The notes beneath the pieces are model-generated. The model was given only the letters and a program-made list of their open reading frames with translations, searched no databases and had not been told where the DNA came from. Below, piece by piece: positions 20,253 to 28,914 of a stretch of DNA of 64,000 nucleotides. The DNA is from Cyclobacteriaceae bacterium. GTDB lineage: Bacteria > Bacteroidota > Bacteroidia > Cytophagales > Cyclobacteriaceae. Each line of letters starts with the position of its first letter. The stretch's first letter is position 1. The DNA is taken from NCBI GenBank assembly GCA_022842845.1, contig JALHOT010000010.1, positions 62,001 through 126,000 of the forward strand, in the 5' to 3' direction. The translations under genes and the position numbers were made by a program.

Positions 20253-21920
20253 CTAATTCTTTGTCTGGCCATCGAACTTCAATCGTTTGAAATGATTGAT
20301 TAGTCCATTAGTAGAGCCATCATGTGTTGTTACCTCTCCGGTTTGTGTTAGCTCCGGTAATATTTTCTTCGCCAACACCTTGCCCAACTCTACGCCCCAT
20401 TGATCGAAACTGAATACATTCCAGATGATGCCTTGTGTAAAAATTTTATGTTCGTACAAAGCAATTAACGCACCCAGTGTTTCAGGAGTAAGTTGTTTAA
20501 CCAAAATAGTATTGGTGGGTTTATTTCCTTCGAATACACGGAAGGGCGCATGGAAGGCAATCATCTCAGGGCTCATGCCTTGTTGTTTCAGTTCGGCCTC
20601 AACCTCCTCTAATGTTTTTCCTTGCATTAACGCTTCTGGTTGTGCAAAGAAGTTAGACAAGAGTTTATCATGATGGTCGCCCACAGGATTGTGGCTGATG
20701 GCGGGTGCTATGAAATCACAGGGGATCAGTTTAGTGCCCTGGTGAATGAGTTGGTAAAAAGCATGCTGACCATTGGTGCCGGGCTCGCCCCATATAATTG
20801 GCCCTGTTTGATAGCCTACAGGCTCTCCGTTGCGATCTACCGATTTACCATTGCTTTCCATATTGCCTTGTTGGAAATAGGCAGCGAAGCGGTGCAGGTA
20901 TTGATCGTAAGGCAAGATCGCTTCTGAAGCAGCACCAAAGAAGTTGTTATACCAAATGCCGATGAGCGCAAGCAGTACAGGAGCATTTTTTTCGAAAGGA
21001 GCCGTGCGGAAATGCTCATCCATTTCATGCGCCCCTTGTAAAATTTTTTGAAAGTTCGCGTAGCCGATGGTGCAGGCGATGCTGAGGCCGATAGAAGACC
21101 ATAGCGAGTAGCGGCCACCTACCCAATCCCAAAACACAAACATGTTGGTAGGGTCAATACCAAACTTCACCACTTCTTTTTCGTTGGTAGATACCGCCAC
21201 GAAATGTTTGGCTACTGCTGTGTTGTCTGTCACCTTCTTCAGAAACCAGGCGCGAGCCGTTTCGGCATTGGTCATGGTTTCTTGTGTGGTAAAAGTTTTA
21301 GAGGCAATGATGAAGAGTGTTGTCTCAGGATTTACTTTCTTCAACGTTTCAGCCATGTGTGTACCGTCAACGTTAGAAACAAAGTGAGGTGTAATGCCTT
21401 GCCAGTATGGCTTAAGTGCTTCGGTAACCATGAGCGGGCCTAGGTCAGAGCCACCAATGCCAATGTTGACAATATCTGTGATACGCTTGCCACTGTAACC
21501 AGTGTGTTGTCCGCTGATCAATCTACCGGAGAATTGTTCCATTTGCTGCAAAGCCTTATTGACCAAAGGCATCACATCAACTCCATCGACAAGGATGGGC
21601 GTGTTTTTGCGATTGCGCAAAGCCACATGCAGTACAGCACGGCCTTCGGTTTGGTTAATGGCCTTCCCATCGAACATATTATGCAAGGCACTGGGTAATT
21701 CACATTCGTTCGCCAGTTCAACAAGCAGCTGTATAGTTTCTTCAGTGATGATATTCTTGGAATAGTCCAGCAGTATTTCCTGAAAAGATAAGCTTAGCTT
21801 ATTGAAGCGTTGAGGATCTTCTGCAAACAGCTCGCGCATGTGCGTGGCTTGCATCATTAAAAAATGCATTTCCAGTTTTCTCCAGGATTGTGTTTCCGTT
21901 GGGTTGATTGCAGGTAACAT
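20253..21920 (-). CDS. pgi: Glucose-6-phosphate isomerase
   Basis: This 555-residue cytoplasmic enzyme interconverts glucose 6-phosphate and fructose 6-phosphate. Visible motifs are the substrate-phosphate region [13 protein letters not shown], the SKTFTTQET loop, the [11 protein letters not shown] stretch, [10 protein letters not shown] with the catalytic histidine region, and the C-terminal PGI signature [10 protein letters not shown]. It is the long bacterial/eukaryotic type. ATG 21920 is preferred to TTG 21929. It is upstream of pfkA and the ROK kinase, and behind a hairpin that separates it from the second PFK gene. Confidence 0.97.
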   Translation of the reverse strand: MLPAINPTETQSWRKLEMHFLMMQATHMRELFAEDPQRFNKLSLSFQEILLDYSKNIITEETIQLLVELANECELPSALHNMFDGKAINQTEGRAVLHVALRNRKNTPILVDGVDVMPLVNKALQQMEQFSGRLISGQHTGYSGKRITDIVNIGIGGSDLGPLMVTEALKPYWQGITPHFVSNVDGTHMAETLKKVNPETTLFIIASKTFTTQETMTNAETARAWFLKKVTDNTAVAKHFVAVSTNEKEVVKFGIDPTNMFVFWDWVGGRYSLWSSIGLSIACTIGYANFQKILQGAHEMDEHFRTAPFEKNAPVLLALIGIWYNNFFGAASEAILPYDQYLHRFAAYFQQGNMESNGKSVDRNGEPVGYQTGPIIWGEPGTNGQHAFYQLIHQGTKLIPCDFIAPAISHNPVGDHHDKLLSNFFAQPEALMQGKTLEEVEAELKQQGMSPEMIAFHAPFRVFEGNKPTNTILVKQLTPETLGALIALYEHKIFTQGIIWNVFSFDQWGVELGKVLAKKILPELTQTGEVTTHDGSTNGLINHFKRLKFDGQTKN

Positions 21921-22006
21921 GGTTTTCAATTAATGGCGCAAAATAAACAGGAAAGATGCTGTTCTAACATCCGTTGCAGGAATAGTTACGCAAACGTTGG
22001 AAATGA

Positions 22007-22029
22007 GAAATGCCCTTGAGGGGCATTTC
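22007..22029 (-). terminator. Hairpin after the second phosphofructokinase gene
   Basis: A perfect 9-bp stem (GAAATGCCC at 22007-22015, GGGCATTTC at 22021-22029) with a 5-nt loop lies just downstream of the minus-strand PFK gene and upstream of pgi. The following T-tract is weak, so termination efficiency is uncertain. Confidence 0.5.
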
Positions 22030-22055
22030 AAAGAAGTGATCCTAATGCCCTGGGG

Positions 22056-23147
22056 TCAATCTCCGAAGGAGATCCCCATACCTTTGGCTGCTTTGATCAT
22101 ATAACTGTTTTTGTTCACAAGGCTATTGCCCTGGGTAGCCTTTGCCAAGGGTACCGATACAATTTCATTGTTTCTAAACGCGACCATGTGACCAAATTTC
22201 TGTTCTAATGCCAGTTCAAAAGCCTTTACGCCATACAGCGTGGCCAACACCCGATCATAGGCCACAGGAATGCCACCGCGTTGGGTGTGGCCCAAAACAG
22301 TCTCTCTGATTTCAGCTTTACAACCTGCATCCTTTAATTGTTTGGCAAGCTGGTAAGCTACGCCCCCCAATCGAACATGTTCAGATCCTTTCTCGCCTTT
22401 TTGCGCTACAATGCTACCATCTTTTGGTTTAGCACCTTCGGCTATCACGATGTTGCAAAAACCTTTGCCATTTCTATAGCGCAGGGAAATGCGCTTAGCG
22501 AGTTTCTGAACATCATAGGGGATTTCAGGAATAAGGCAGATTTCAGCACCCCCGGCAATGGCGGTATGCAAGGCAATCCAGCCGGCATCACGACCCATCA
22601 CTTCCATGATCATACAGCGATGATGACTCTCGGCCGTAGTGACAAGTCGATCAAAGCTATCGGTCGCAATTTGTACTGCTGTTTGAAAGCCAAAAGTTAC
22701 ATCGGTTGCGGCCAAATCATTATCGATGGTTTTAGGAACACCAATAATAGGGATGCCTTTATCGAATAGTGCTTTGGATATTTTTTGTGAGCCATCACCA
22801 CCAATATTCACAACAGCATCAAAGTTCAACGCTTTTAATTTCTTCACCAACTCGTCCGAACGGTCTTCAAATTTCACTGTACCGTCTGCCTGTGTAACCG
22901 GAAAATTAATGGGATTTGCTTTGTTGGTTGTTTTAAGGATGGTGCCTCCTTTGATGTGAATGCCTGCCGTTTTTTTACTGGTAAGCTTAATAATTTCCTG
23001 AGGTTCGTTGAGCACACCATTAAAGGCTTCTATGCTGCCATAAATCTCCCAATCTTTTTCTTTGCGGGCACGTTTGGCTATGCCGCGAATGACAGCATTA
23101 AGCCCTGGGCAATCACCACCACCGGTGAGGATAAGAATTTTTTTCAT
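22056..23147 (-). CDS. Second phosphofructokinase, divergent type
   Basis: This is a 363-residue PFK paralogue. Family motifs are TGGGDCPGLNAVIRG, GGDGSQKIS and PKTIDNDLAATD (catalytic Asp), with MGRDAGWIA. Compared with the neighbouring pfkA it has Gly in GGDG but Lys in PKTIDND. Plant-type ATP-PFKs show this pairing, whereas PPi enzymes have Asp and Lys. ATP as phosphoryl donor is therefore favoured but not certain. ATG 23147 is chosen; an in-frame upstream start at 23165 lacks support. A TATTTTTA box at 23153-23160 ends 5 nt before the ATG. Confidence 0.9.
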   Translation of the reverse strand: MKKILILTGGGDCPGLNAVIRGIAKRARKEKDWEIYGSIEAFNGVLNEPQEIIKLTSKKTAGIHIKGGTILKTTNKANPINFPVTQADGTVKFEDRSDELVKKLKALNFDAVVNIGGDGSQKISKALFDKGIPIIGVPKTIDNDLAATDVTFGFQTAVQIATDSFDRLVTTAESHHRCMIMEVMGRDAGWIALHTAIAGGAEICLIPEIPYDVQKLAKRISLRYRNGKGFCNIVIAEGAKPKDGSIVAQKGEKGSEHVRLGGVAYQLAKQLKDAGCKAEIRETVLGHTQRGGIPVAYDRVLATLYGVKAFELALEQKFGHMVAFRNNEIVSVPLAKATQGNSLVNKNSYMIKAAKGMGISFGD

Positions 23148-23230
23148 AACACTAAAAATAAGCAAGAAATGTTTAGGATCAATTCTGTTGGCTTATTGAG
23201 GAAAGCGCTACCAATCAGAAAGCGAATGCG

Positions 23231-24187
23231 CTATGCTTCATCTTGAGCGGCTGCCCTTCTCAGTCGGTCATTGATGGCACGCCCCAAACCCTCGTCAGGT
23301 ACCAGGTCGGTGAGAATGGTCGATACGGGCATTTTATCGAGTGATCGCAAAGCCTGGAACAGATTCTTAGCGGCTTCTGTCAAATTACCTTGAGGGGATA
23401 AGATGAATTGGTGATGGACATGATAATCCTGTTGAAAAGAGAGCACTCCAACAGCATCATTACTGACGCCAGCCAAAGCTGCCTTGATGTTCCCAATGAT
23501 TACGCGCTTCTTTGGCGCATAATGACTTTTCAGTTGACCGGGAGCCTGAGGGTTAGAAGAGGAATGCAGCATGATGCTGACGCTGCCAATCACGCGTTCA
23601 ATTTCCTCAACACTTAATCCACCGAGTCGAAAAATGGTTGCTTTGTCTTCTACGAAACCGACAATAGTGGATTCAATACCTACTGTGCAGGGGCCTCCAT
23701 CGAGTATGTAAGCGACTTTGTCCCCTAACTGTTCATTTACATGTTCTGGTGTGGTAGGACTTACATAGCCAAAGGGATTGGCACTGGGGGCGGCCAGTGG
23801 AAAGGTGAGTTCACTTAACAAATGTTGCGTTAGGGGATGATGGGGGCAACGTATGCCAACAGTATCCAATCCTGATGTAACAATATCAGGAATGATTTCT
23901 TTTTTCTTAAACAAAATGGTAAGGGGCCCTGGCCAAAAATGCGTGGCAAGTGCCAAGGCTTTCATTGGCAGGTTGTCGGCATACCGCGGCACTGCCTGTA
24001 AGTCGGGTACATGGACAATGAGCGGATCAAAAGAAGGTCGGTTTTTTGCTTCGAAGATACGGGCCACCGCATCGGCATTCGTAGCATTTGCAGCTAAGCC
24101 ATAGACTGTTTCAGTCGGTATGGCTACCAGCTTACCTTTTTTTAATAATGCTTTTGCCTTCTCTATGTCTTTTCCAATTTCGGCCAT
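23231..24187 (-). CDS. L-threonylcarbamoyladenylate synthase, Sua5 type
   Basis: This 318-residue enzyme makes threonylcarbamoyl-AMP from threonine, bicarbonate and ATP for the tRNA t6A37 modification. The N-terminal YrdC domain has KGKLVAIPTETVYGLAANA and SFDPLIVHV. The SxN motif region is APSANPFGYVSPT. A C-terminal Sua5 domain (about 215-318) distinguishes it from short TsaC. ATG 24187 is used, because the upstream GTG/ATG at 24193 falls inside an exact -7 box. That box ends only 3 nt before ATG 24187, pointing to a leaderless transcript. Other t6A genes are not in the window. Confidence 0.93.
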   Translation of the reverse strand: MAEIGKDIEKAKALLKKGKLVAIPTETVYGLAANATNADAVARIFEAKNRPSFDPLIVHVPDLQAVPRYADNLPMKALALATHFWPGPLTILFKKKEIIPDIVTSGLDTVGIRCPHHPLTQHLLSELTFPLAAPSANPFGYVSPTTPEHVNEQLGDKVAYILDGGPCTVGIESTIVGFVEDKATIFRLGGLSVEEIERVIGSVSIMLHSSSNPQAPGQLKSHYAPKKRVIIGNIKAALAGVSNDAVGVLSFQQDYHVHHQFILSPQGNLTEAAKNLFQALRSLDKMPVSTILTDLVPDEGLGRAINDRLRRAAAQDEA

Positions 24188-24190
24188 GTG

Positions 24191-24198
24191 CAAAGGTA
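24191..24198 (-). promoter_or_regulatory. -7 box (TACCTTTG) 3 nt before the threonylcarbamoyl-AMP synthase start
   Basis: Read on the minus strand, TACCTTTG matches TAnnTTTG exactly and is followed by three bases and then the ATG. The usual distance from this box to the transcription start would place +1 at or next to the start codon. This excludes the longer start at 24193. Confidence 0.55.
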
Positions 24199-24228
24199 AA
24201 GATTCGAGGCGATAGCGCTGCGACTCTT

Positions 24229-24750
24229 TTACTCAATCCTGCCCTTCATATAATGTTCGGGCAATAGAAAACCTGTGTTTTCTCCACACCAAAAGATATT
24301 CATGATGTAGTAGCGGTCTTGCGTTTTGAGTAATTGTATGCTGTTAATGCCTCTGTTCGTTACAGGGCCATCCTTACTTTCCCTGGTTTCGTAGGTACTG
24401 AAAACATGAACTATGGTGCCATAGGCATCGGTGAGGCGGTTGAGCTCTCTTTCATAAAAACCTGTGGCGATGCGCGACTCAAACATCTTTGTGTAATCAG
24501 CGGGTGATAGGGGAGCATAGCTTATTTTGCCTTCCTGATTTTTAGAAGTGGGAATCAGTTTGGCATCGGGCGTGAACAAATTTTTAAAGCGATTCCAGTC
24601 GCGCTGTACGCCCGCTTCACCTGAAATCACCTCGTAAAGGGCTTTGATGATGGCATCGGTCGATTGTACATCTTTACTGTAGTCTGCCTGCTGGGCCTGA
24701 GTAGATTGTCCTATCAACAGGATAAAGCAAAAGCTTATCAAACATTTCAT
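24229..24750 (-). CDS. Exported NTF2-like (SnoaL-type) protein
   Basis: This is a 173-residue protein with a signal peptide (1-20, ending STQAQ). It has an NTF2-like alpha+beta cone fold, suggested by the helix with ALYEVISGEAGVQRDWNRFKNLF, the strand pattern TIVHVFSTYETRES, and the final strands RYYIMNIFWCGE. Proteins of this kind in Bacteroidota are mostly uncharacterised. Enzymatic residues are not evident. ATG 24750 is preferred over an upstream start at 24777 because it begins a standard signal peptide. It lies 41 bp upstream of the Sua5-type gene. Confidence 0.75.
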   Translation of the reverse strand: MKCLISFCFILLIGQSTQAQQADYSKDVQSTDAIIKALYEVISGEAGVQRDWNRFKNLFTPDAKLIPTSKNQEGKISYAPLSPADYTKMFESRIATGFYERELNRLTDAYGTIVHVFSTYETRESKDGPVTNRGINSIQLLKTQDRYYIMNIFWCGENTGFLLPEHYMKGRIE

Positions 24751-24845
24751 AGTTAAATATTTTCGGAATGTAGCCATTAGCCCTGACTCTTAAAACAGGG
24801 GGGGCGGTTTATGGGGCATGATGATTTATGTAACTTGCCTGCGCT

Positions 24846-25802
24846 ATGGCATCTTTCCAGTTTTCTATCATTGTTCCTGTATACAACCGGCCTGAAGAAG
24901 CGGACGAGTTGTTGCGTAGTTTAACACTACAAACTTTTAAAGATTTTGAAGTGGTGATCGTGGAAGATGGCTCTACCAGAACCTGCCGACACCTGGTGGA
25001 TACTTATGCTTCATTATTCTCTATTCAGTATTTATTCAAGCCTAATTCCGGTCCCGGTCCGAGCCGGAATCAGGGTTTCGCATTGGCCAAAGGTGCTTAC
25101 TTCGTAGTATTTGATTCTGATTGCATCATCCCACCCGATTACCTTCAGATAGTGAATCAAGCTATTCAACAAGAACATTGGGATGCATGGGGAGGCCCTG
25201 ATAAAGCCCATGATGATTTTACGCTAATTCAAAAAGCGATGGGCTATACGATGGCTTCTTTTTTAACCACAGGAGGTATCAGAGGAGGCAAGCAACAGTT
25301 GGGTTCTTTTCAACCTCGTAGCTTCAACATGGGACTCTCGCGCAAGGCTTTTGAACTTACAAGTGGTTTTAAATTCGATCGCTTCGCTGAAGATATTGAA
25401 CTCAGTATTCGCCTGAAAGCGGCAGGACTTAAAGTCGGACTTATTCCGGAAGCTTTTGTGTATCATAAAAGACGCACCAATTTCCATCAGTTTTTTAAGC
25501 AGGTATTTAACTTTGGAAAGGGAAGAGTACTTGTTGGAAAAAAATATCCTCATGAGATAAAGCTTACACACTGGATACCGGCTCTTTTTACGCTGGGGCT
25601 TGGTGTCTGGTTGCTCACCGCTTTGTTGTTCCCTATGCTTTTCAAAGTGGGTCTATTAGGTATAGGCTTTTATTTATGTGCCATTTTACTGCACGGCATT
25701 TTTACCTATGAAAGTATTGCTGTAGGGCTATTGGCTGTGCCTGCAGCCTTGATTCAATTGACAGGCTACGGGCTTGGTTTTTTGTCAGAGAAGTTAAAAT
25801 AG
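24846..25802 (+). CDS. Family 2 glycosyltransferase, membrane-associated
   Basis: This is a 318-residue GT2 enzyme. It has the N-terminal nucleotide-sugar strand FSIIVPVYNRPEEADELL, then VIVEDGS, then NSGPGPSRNQGF, the DXD-type metal site FDSDC (about residue 90), and the acceptor-site motif FAEDIELSIRLKAAG (catalytic ED). The C-terminus (about 232-318) has three hydrophobic helices, so it acts at the inner face of the cytoplasmic membrane, probably on a lipid-linked or cell-surface glycan. No other glycan genes are adjacent. Substrate unknown. Confidence 0.9.
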   Translation: MASFQFSIIVPVYNRPEEADELLRSLTLQTFKDFEVVIVEDGSTRTCRHLVDTYASLFSIQYLFKPNSGPGPSRNQGFALAKGAYFVVFDSDCIIPPDYLQIVNQAIQQEHWDAWGGPDKAHDDFTLIQKAMGYTMASFLTTGGIRGGKQQLGSFQPRSFNMGLSRKAFELTSGFKFDRFAEDIELSIRLKAAGLKVGLIPEAFVYHKRRTNFHQFFKQVFNFGKGRVLVGKKYPHEIKLTHWIPALFTLGLGVWLLTALLFPMLFKVGLLGIGFYLCAILLHGIFTYESIAVGLLAVPAALIQLTGYGLGFLSEKLK

Positions 25803-25890
25803 TACATAATATTTAATCGAAAAAATTAACCCTATTAAGGGTTTTTAAAAATTTTCACTAAAATTACATCTACTTTAACCTAAACCTTAC

Positions 25891-27165
25891 ATGGGAAAAT
25901 TATTGACTTTAGCTTCCCTGCTATTCTTTTGCACCTTGGCGAATGCTCAAAATAATCAAGAACTGTCTGCAGGCTACTATACCGTTGTAGGCGCCTTTGA
26001 TAAATCCAAAGAGGATTTCGCCAAGCGCTTTGTGCAAGTACTCAATCAAAAGGGACTTCAGGCCCAGTATGGCTATAATTCATCTCGTGCATTGCATTTC
26101 GTGTATGTTCAAAACCATCCCGACTTAAAATCGGCATTGGAGTACCTGTACAAGTTCAGGGAATCAAGTGAATACAAAGATGCCTGGATACGTGTGGTGC
26201 CAGGGGTCATTGGTCAAAAAGGAGAAGAAGCCAGACCAGTCATGCCAGCAGAAGTAGTTGCCCCCGTAGAAGAGAGTAAGTCAATAGCCAAAGCAGCCAC
26301 TCCAGTAAAAGGAAGTGAGCCTGAAGTTAAAAAGCAAGAAGAAGTGAAACTTGCAGAGGCACCAGTTGTAGTAACCGAGACACCAAAAGAAGTAACAGCA
26401 GATTATGAAGGGCCTGAAGAAAAAATCATTCAGGTGTACCCGATGAATTTGGGTAATTCAGACATCTTCTTGAGTTTATTCAATGCTTCCAATAACCGCA
26501 TCATCGATGGTGAGGTGCAGGTAATAGACACAGACAGAGGTCGCCTGCTGAAGACCGTAAAAGGCAACGAATACCTCACTTTTCCTGATCCTAAGAATAA
26601 TACTGGCAAGATTACCTTGATATGCGATGTTTTTGGTTACAGAAAATTGCAGCACGAGATAAACTACGCAAACCCCGCAGCAGATACTGTTTTGCCCTAT
26701 GTAGATATGATGGGGCTGAGCTTTGTCGTAAATTTTGATTTAGTGCGTTATCGCAAAGGAGATCTTCAAACACTGTCACATGTTTACTTCTTTAACGATG
26801 CAGCCGTTATGATTCCGGAGTCGCGCTATGAAGTGAATCAGTTACTGCAAATGATGACTGAAAGCCCACAAATGAAAATTCGTTTGCATGGGCATACGAA
26901 TGGTCACTACCATGGTAAAATCATTAAGATGGGCCCTGAGAAAAATTTCTTTTCAGTAGGCAAGGATGCTGTAAGTACTGTGGGTTCTGCAAAAGATTTG
27001 TCTTTTGAAAGAGCGGAAATCATTAAAGAATACCTGATTGCCAATGGCATTGCCGAAAACAGAATTGAGGTGAAAGGTTGGGGAGGAAAGAAGCCCTTGT
27101 TTGATAAGCACAGTGCCAATGCCCGCAAGAATGTAAGGGTGGAAGTAGAAGTAATTGCTGATTAA
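25891..27165 (+). CDS. OmpA-family envelope protein with N-terminal SPOR-like domain
   Basis: This is a 424-residue exported protein. The signal peptide covers 1-19 (LANAQ). A SPOR-like segment (about 25-110, with SAGYYTVVGAFDKSKEDFA) is followed by a low-complexity Pro/Glu/Lys/Val linker (110-170), a beta-sandwich region, and a C-terminal OmpA-like peptidoglycan-binding domain (about 300-424). The OmpA motifs are RLHGHTNGH and ERAEIIKEYLIANGIAENRIEVKGWGG, ending with NARKNVRVEVEV. It most likely links an outer membrane complex to the cell wall. Resemblance to gliding/T9SS-associated OmpA proteins is only general. It is followed by a terminator. Confidence 0.88.
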   Translation: MGKLLTLASLLFFCTLANAQNNQELSAGYYTVVGAFDKSKEDFAKRFVQVLNQKGLQAQYGYNSSRALHFVYVQNHPDLKSALEYLYKFRESSEYKDAWIRVVPGVIGQKGEEARPVMPAEVVAPVEESKSIAKAATPVKGSEPEVKKQEEVKLAEAPVVVTETPKEVTADYEGPEEKIIQVYPMNLGNSDIFLSLFNASNNRIIDGEVQVIDTDRGRLLKTVKGNEYLTFPDPKNNTGKITLICDVFGYRKLQHEINYANPAADTVLPYVDMMGLSFVVNFDLVRYRKGDLQTLSHVYFFNDAAVMIPESRYEVNQLLQMMTESPQMKIRLHGHTNGHYHGKIIKMGPEKNFFSVGKDAVSTVGSAKDLSFERAEIIKEYLIANGIAENRIEVKGWGGKKPLFDKHSANARKNVRVEVEVIAD

Positions 27166-27200
27166 TAAAATTGACCATGTCCTTAAGAAGGACCCTCTGG

Positions 27201-27233
27201 AAAGCCTGTGTTGAGCAATCGACCAGGCTTTTT
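27201..27233 (+). terminator. Rho-independent terminator after the OmpA-family gene
   Basis: AAAGCCTG (27201-27208) pairs with CAGGCTTT (27224-27231) over a 15-nt loop, followed directly by a run of five T residues. Confidence 0.75.
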
Positions 27234-27267
27234 CATTCTAATCATTTTAAAAATGTAACTTAGGTAT

Positions 27268-28287
27268 ATGCAAGTGCCACCCAAATCTGCCAGTCATTAC
27301 CTTTACCTGTTTTTATCATTAGGTTTTGGTATTGCCTGGTCTTTCTTGTGGGCAGTAGACACAACGCTCGCTTATGCGTTGTTTGGGGCTGCCAGTTTTT
27401 TTCTGGTGCTCTTTTTCTACAAGCGTTTCGCCCTGCACGATGAACACAGTGGTAAGTATGATAAAGGTTCGGGTACACAAACCATTCAGCGAGGTTCTTT
27501 CAATAAGCAGTCAGGTGCAGAAAGACCTGATCAAACACCGATAAAACCTGTGGCAGCTAACGTAGAAGCCATCAAAAGTATGATCATCGTTATTTCGGTT
27601 GTTGTGTTTATGGTGTTGGGCGGAGGTTTCATTTATTTCATTTGGAATTCAGTCAAAGCAGCCGATTTAGCGCTTCAGCCTTATGATGCCTTTAGCAAGG
27701 CTGAGGAATTCTATGGAGGGGAGCAATATGATTCGGCCAGCTATTACTATAAGTATGCTACCACGCATGATCGCTACATGATAGAAGCGTGGCTGGGCAG
27801 AGGTAATACGCATTACATGCAAAACAATTATGACTCTGCGCTTTGGTATTATGAAAAAGCATCAGACATTGATAATACTTCTTTTCAACCCAAATACAAC
27901 ATCGCCTGGTGGCACTACACCCAGAAACAATATCAGACATCTATAGACAAACTGAATGTATTGCAGCAAGAGGTACCTGAAAATACAGAGGTGCTTCAAT
28001 TGCTGGGTGATAACTATTATGAGATGAATGAGTATGAGCCAGCCTTGCAATGGTATGAGCAAGCGTACAACCTGGGGGCCAGAAGCCGCTGGCTTTGCCA
28101 TGTGATGGCATACTTATATGATAAAAAGCAAGAGACAGGCAGGGCCATTACCTTATACGAGGAGACGCTGACTTATGATGATGCATTGGCAGATGTACAT
28201 GCACGCCTGGGTGAACTTTTGCCGGGCCCCGAAGGAGAAAGCCACAGAGTGAAGGCAGCAAGCTTACAGCAAGCACAAAAAAATTAG
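27268..28287 (+). CDS. Membrane-anchored TPR protein
   Basis: This 339-residue protein has two N-terminal transmembrane helices (about 11-50) and a third (about 107-131), followed by a soluble TPR domain. The TPR units include AEEFYGGEQYDSASYYYKYA, NNYDSALWYYEKASDID, NEYEPALQWYEQAYNLG and GRAITLYEETLTYDDA. The topology puts the TPRs on one face of the inner membrane, possibly as a scaffold. It is 35 bp downstream of the terminator after the OmpA-family gene and convergent with a phosphodiesterase gene 2 bp away. No specific partner is evident. Confidence 0.85.
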   Translation: MQVPPKSASHYLYLFLSLGFGIAWSFLWAVDTTLAYALFGAASFFLVLFFYKRFALHDEHSGKYDKGSGTQTIQRGSFNKQSGAERPDQTPIKPVAANVEAIKSMIIVISVVVFMVLGGGFIYFIWNSVKAADLALQPYDAFSKAEEFYGGEQYDSASYYYKYATTHDRYMIEAWLGRGNTHYMQNNYDSALWYYEKASDIDNTSFQPKYNIAWWHYTQKQYQTSIDKLNVLQQEVPENTEVLQLLGDNYYEMNEYEPALQWYEQAYNLGARSRWLCHVMAYLYDKKQETGRAITLYEETLTYDDALADVHARLGELLPGPEGESHRVKAASLQQAQKN

Positions 28288-28289
28288 TC

Positions 28290-28805
28290 TCAGGTGCCTT
28301 TGACTAACGCACCCCGCTTACCAAGTTCTATCACCGCTACATCTTTAATCTCTTTTTTTTCAAGTGCGAAGCGCATGATCGTTTTCATATGGTGGAAACC
28401 ATGATTACCAGCTGCCCCCGGATTGATGTATAACATGTTATGGTATTTTGGATCGCGCATCACCCGTAAGATGTGTGAATGTCCACAAATAAAAATATCG
28501 GGAACCTCTTCCTTGAGTCTCTTTTTGATACGCGGATTATAGTGAGGAGGTGCTCCCCCAATGTGCGTTAGCCAAACGGTTAAACCTTCACAGGTAAACC
28601 AATAATCTTCGGGAAGTGTACGCTGAAGAAGCGTAGAATCGATATTACCGAAAACGCTCTTGACTGGTTTAAAAGATTGTAATGCTTCCAGTAATTCAGT
28701 GCTGCCAATGTCACCGGCATGCCAGATCTCATCACAGTCTTTGAAGTGTTCAAAAACGGATGCTTCTAAATGCCCATGTGTATCTGAGATCAGTCCAATT
28801 TTCAT
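28290..28805 (-). CDS. YfcE/MJ0936-type metallophosphodiesterase
   Basis: This 171-residue cytoplasmic calcineurin-like phosphoesterase carries the family's metal ligands in order: SDTHGH (8-13), HAGDIGS, FGNID and GHSH (about 108-111), plus a later N/H pair in NPGAAGNHG. The family hydrolyses phosphodiesters such as bis-pNPP or cyclic nucleotides in vitro; the natural substrate here is unknown. Size is typical. Start ATG 28805 begins exactly at the first beta strand (MKIGLISDTHG). Confidence 0.92.
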   Translation of the reverse strand: MKIGLISDTHGHLEASVFEHFKDCDEIWHAGDIGSTELLEALQSFKPVKSVFGNIDSTLLQRTLPEDYWFTCEGLTVWLTHIGGAPPHYNPRIKKRLKEEVPDIFICGHSHILRVMRDPKYHNMLYINPGAAGNHGFHHMKTIMRFALEKKEIKDVAVIELGKRGALVKGT

Positions 28806-28914
28806 TTAACCATTTGAATAGGCTTTATGCCTATGGTAACCTTTTAACAAATTTTAAGAAGGATGCTTGCAACCTTCTTGCCATTCAAGAGTATATGAGA
28901 ACAAACCAACCAAC

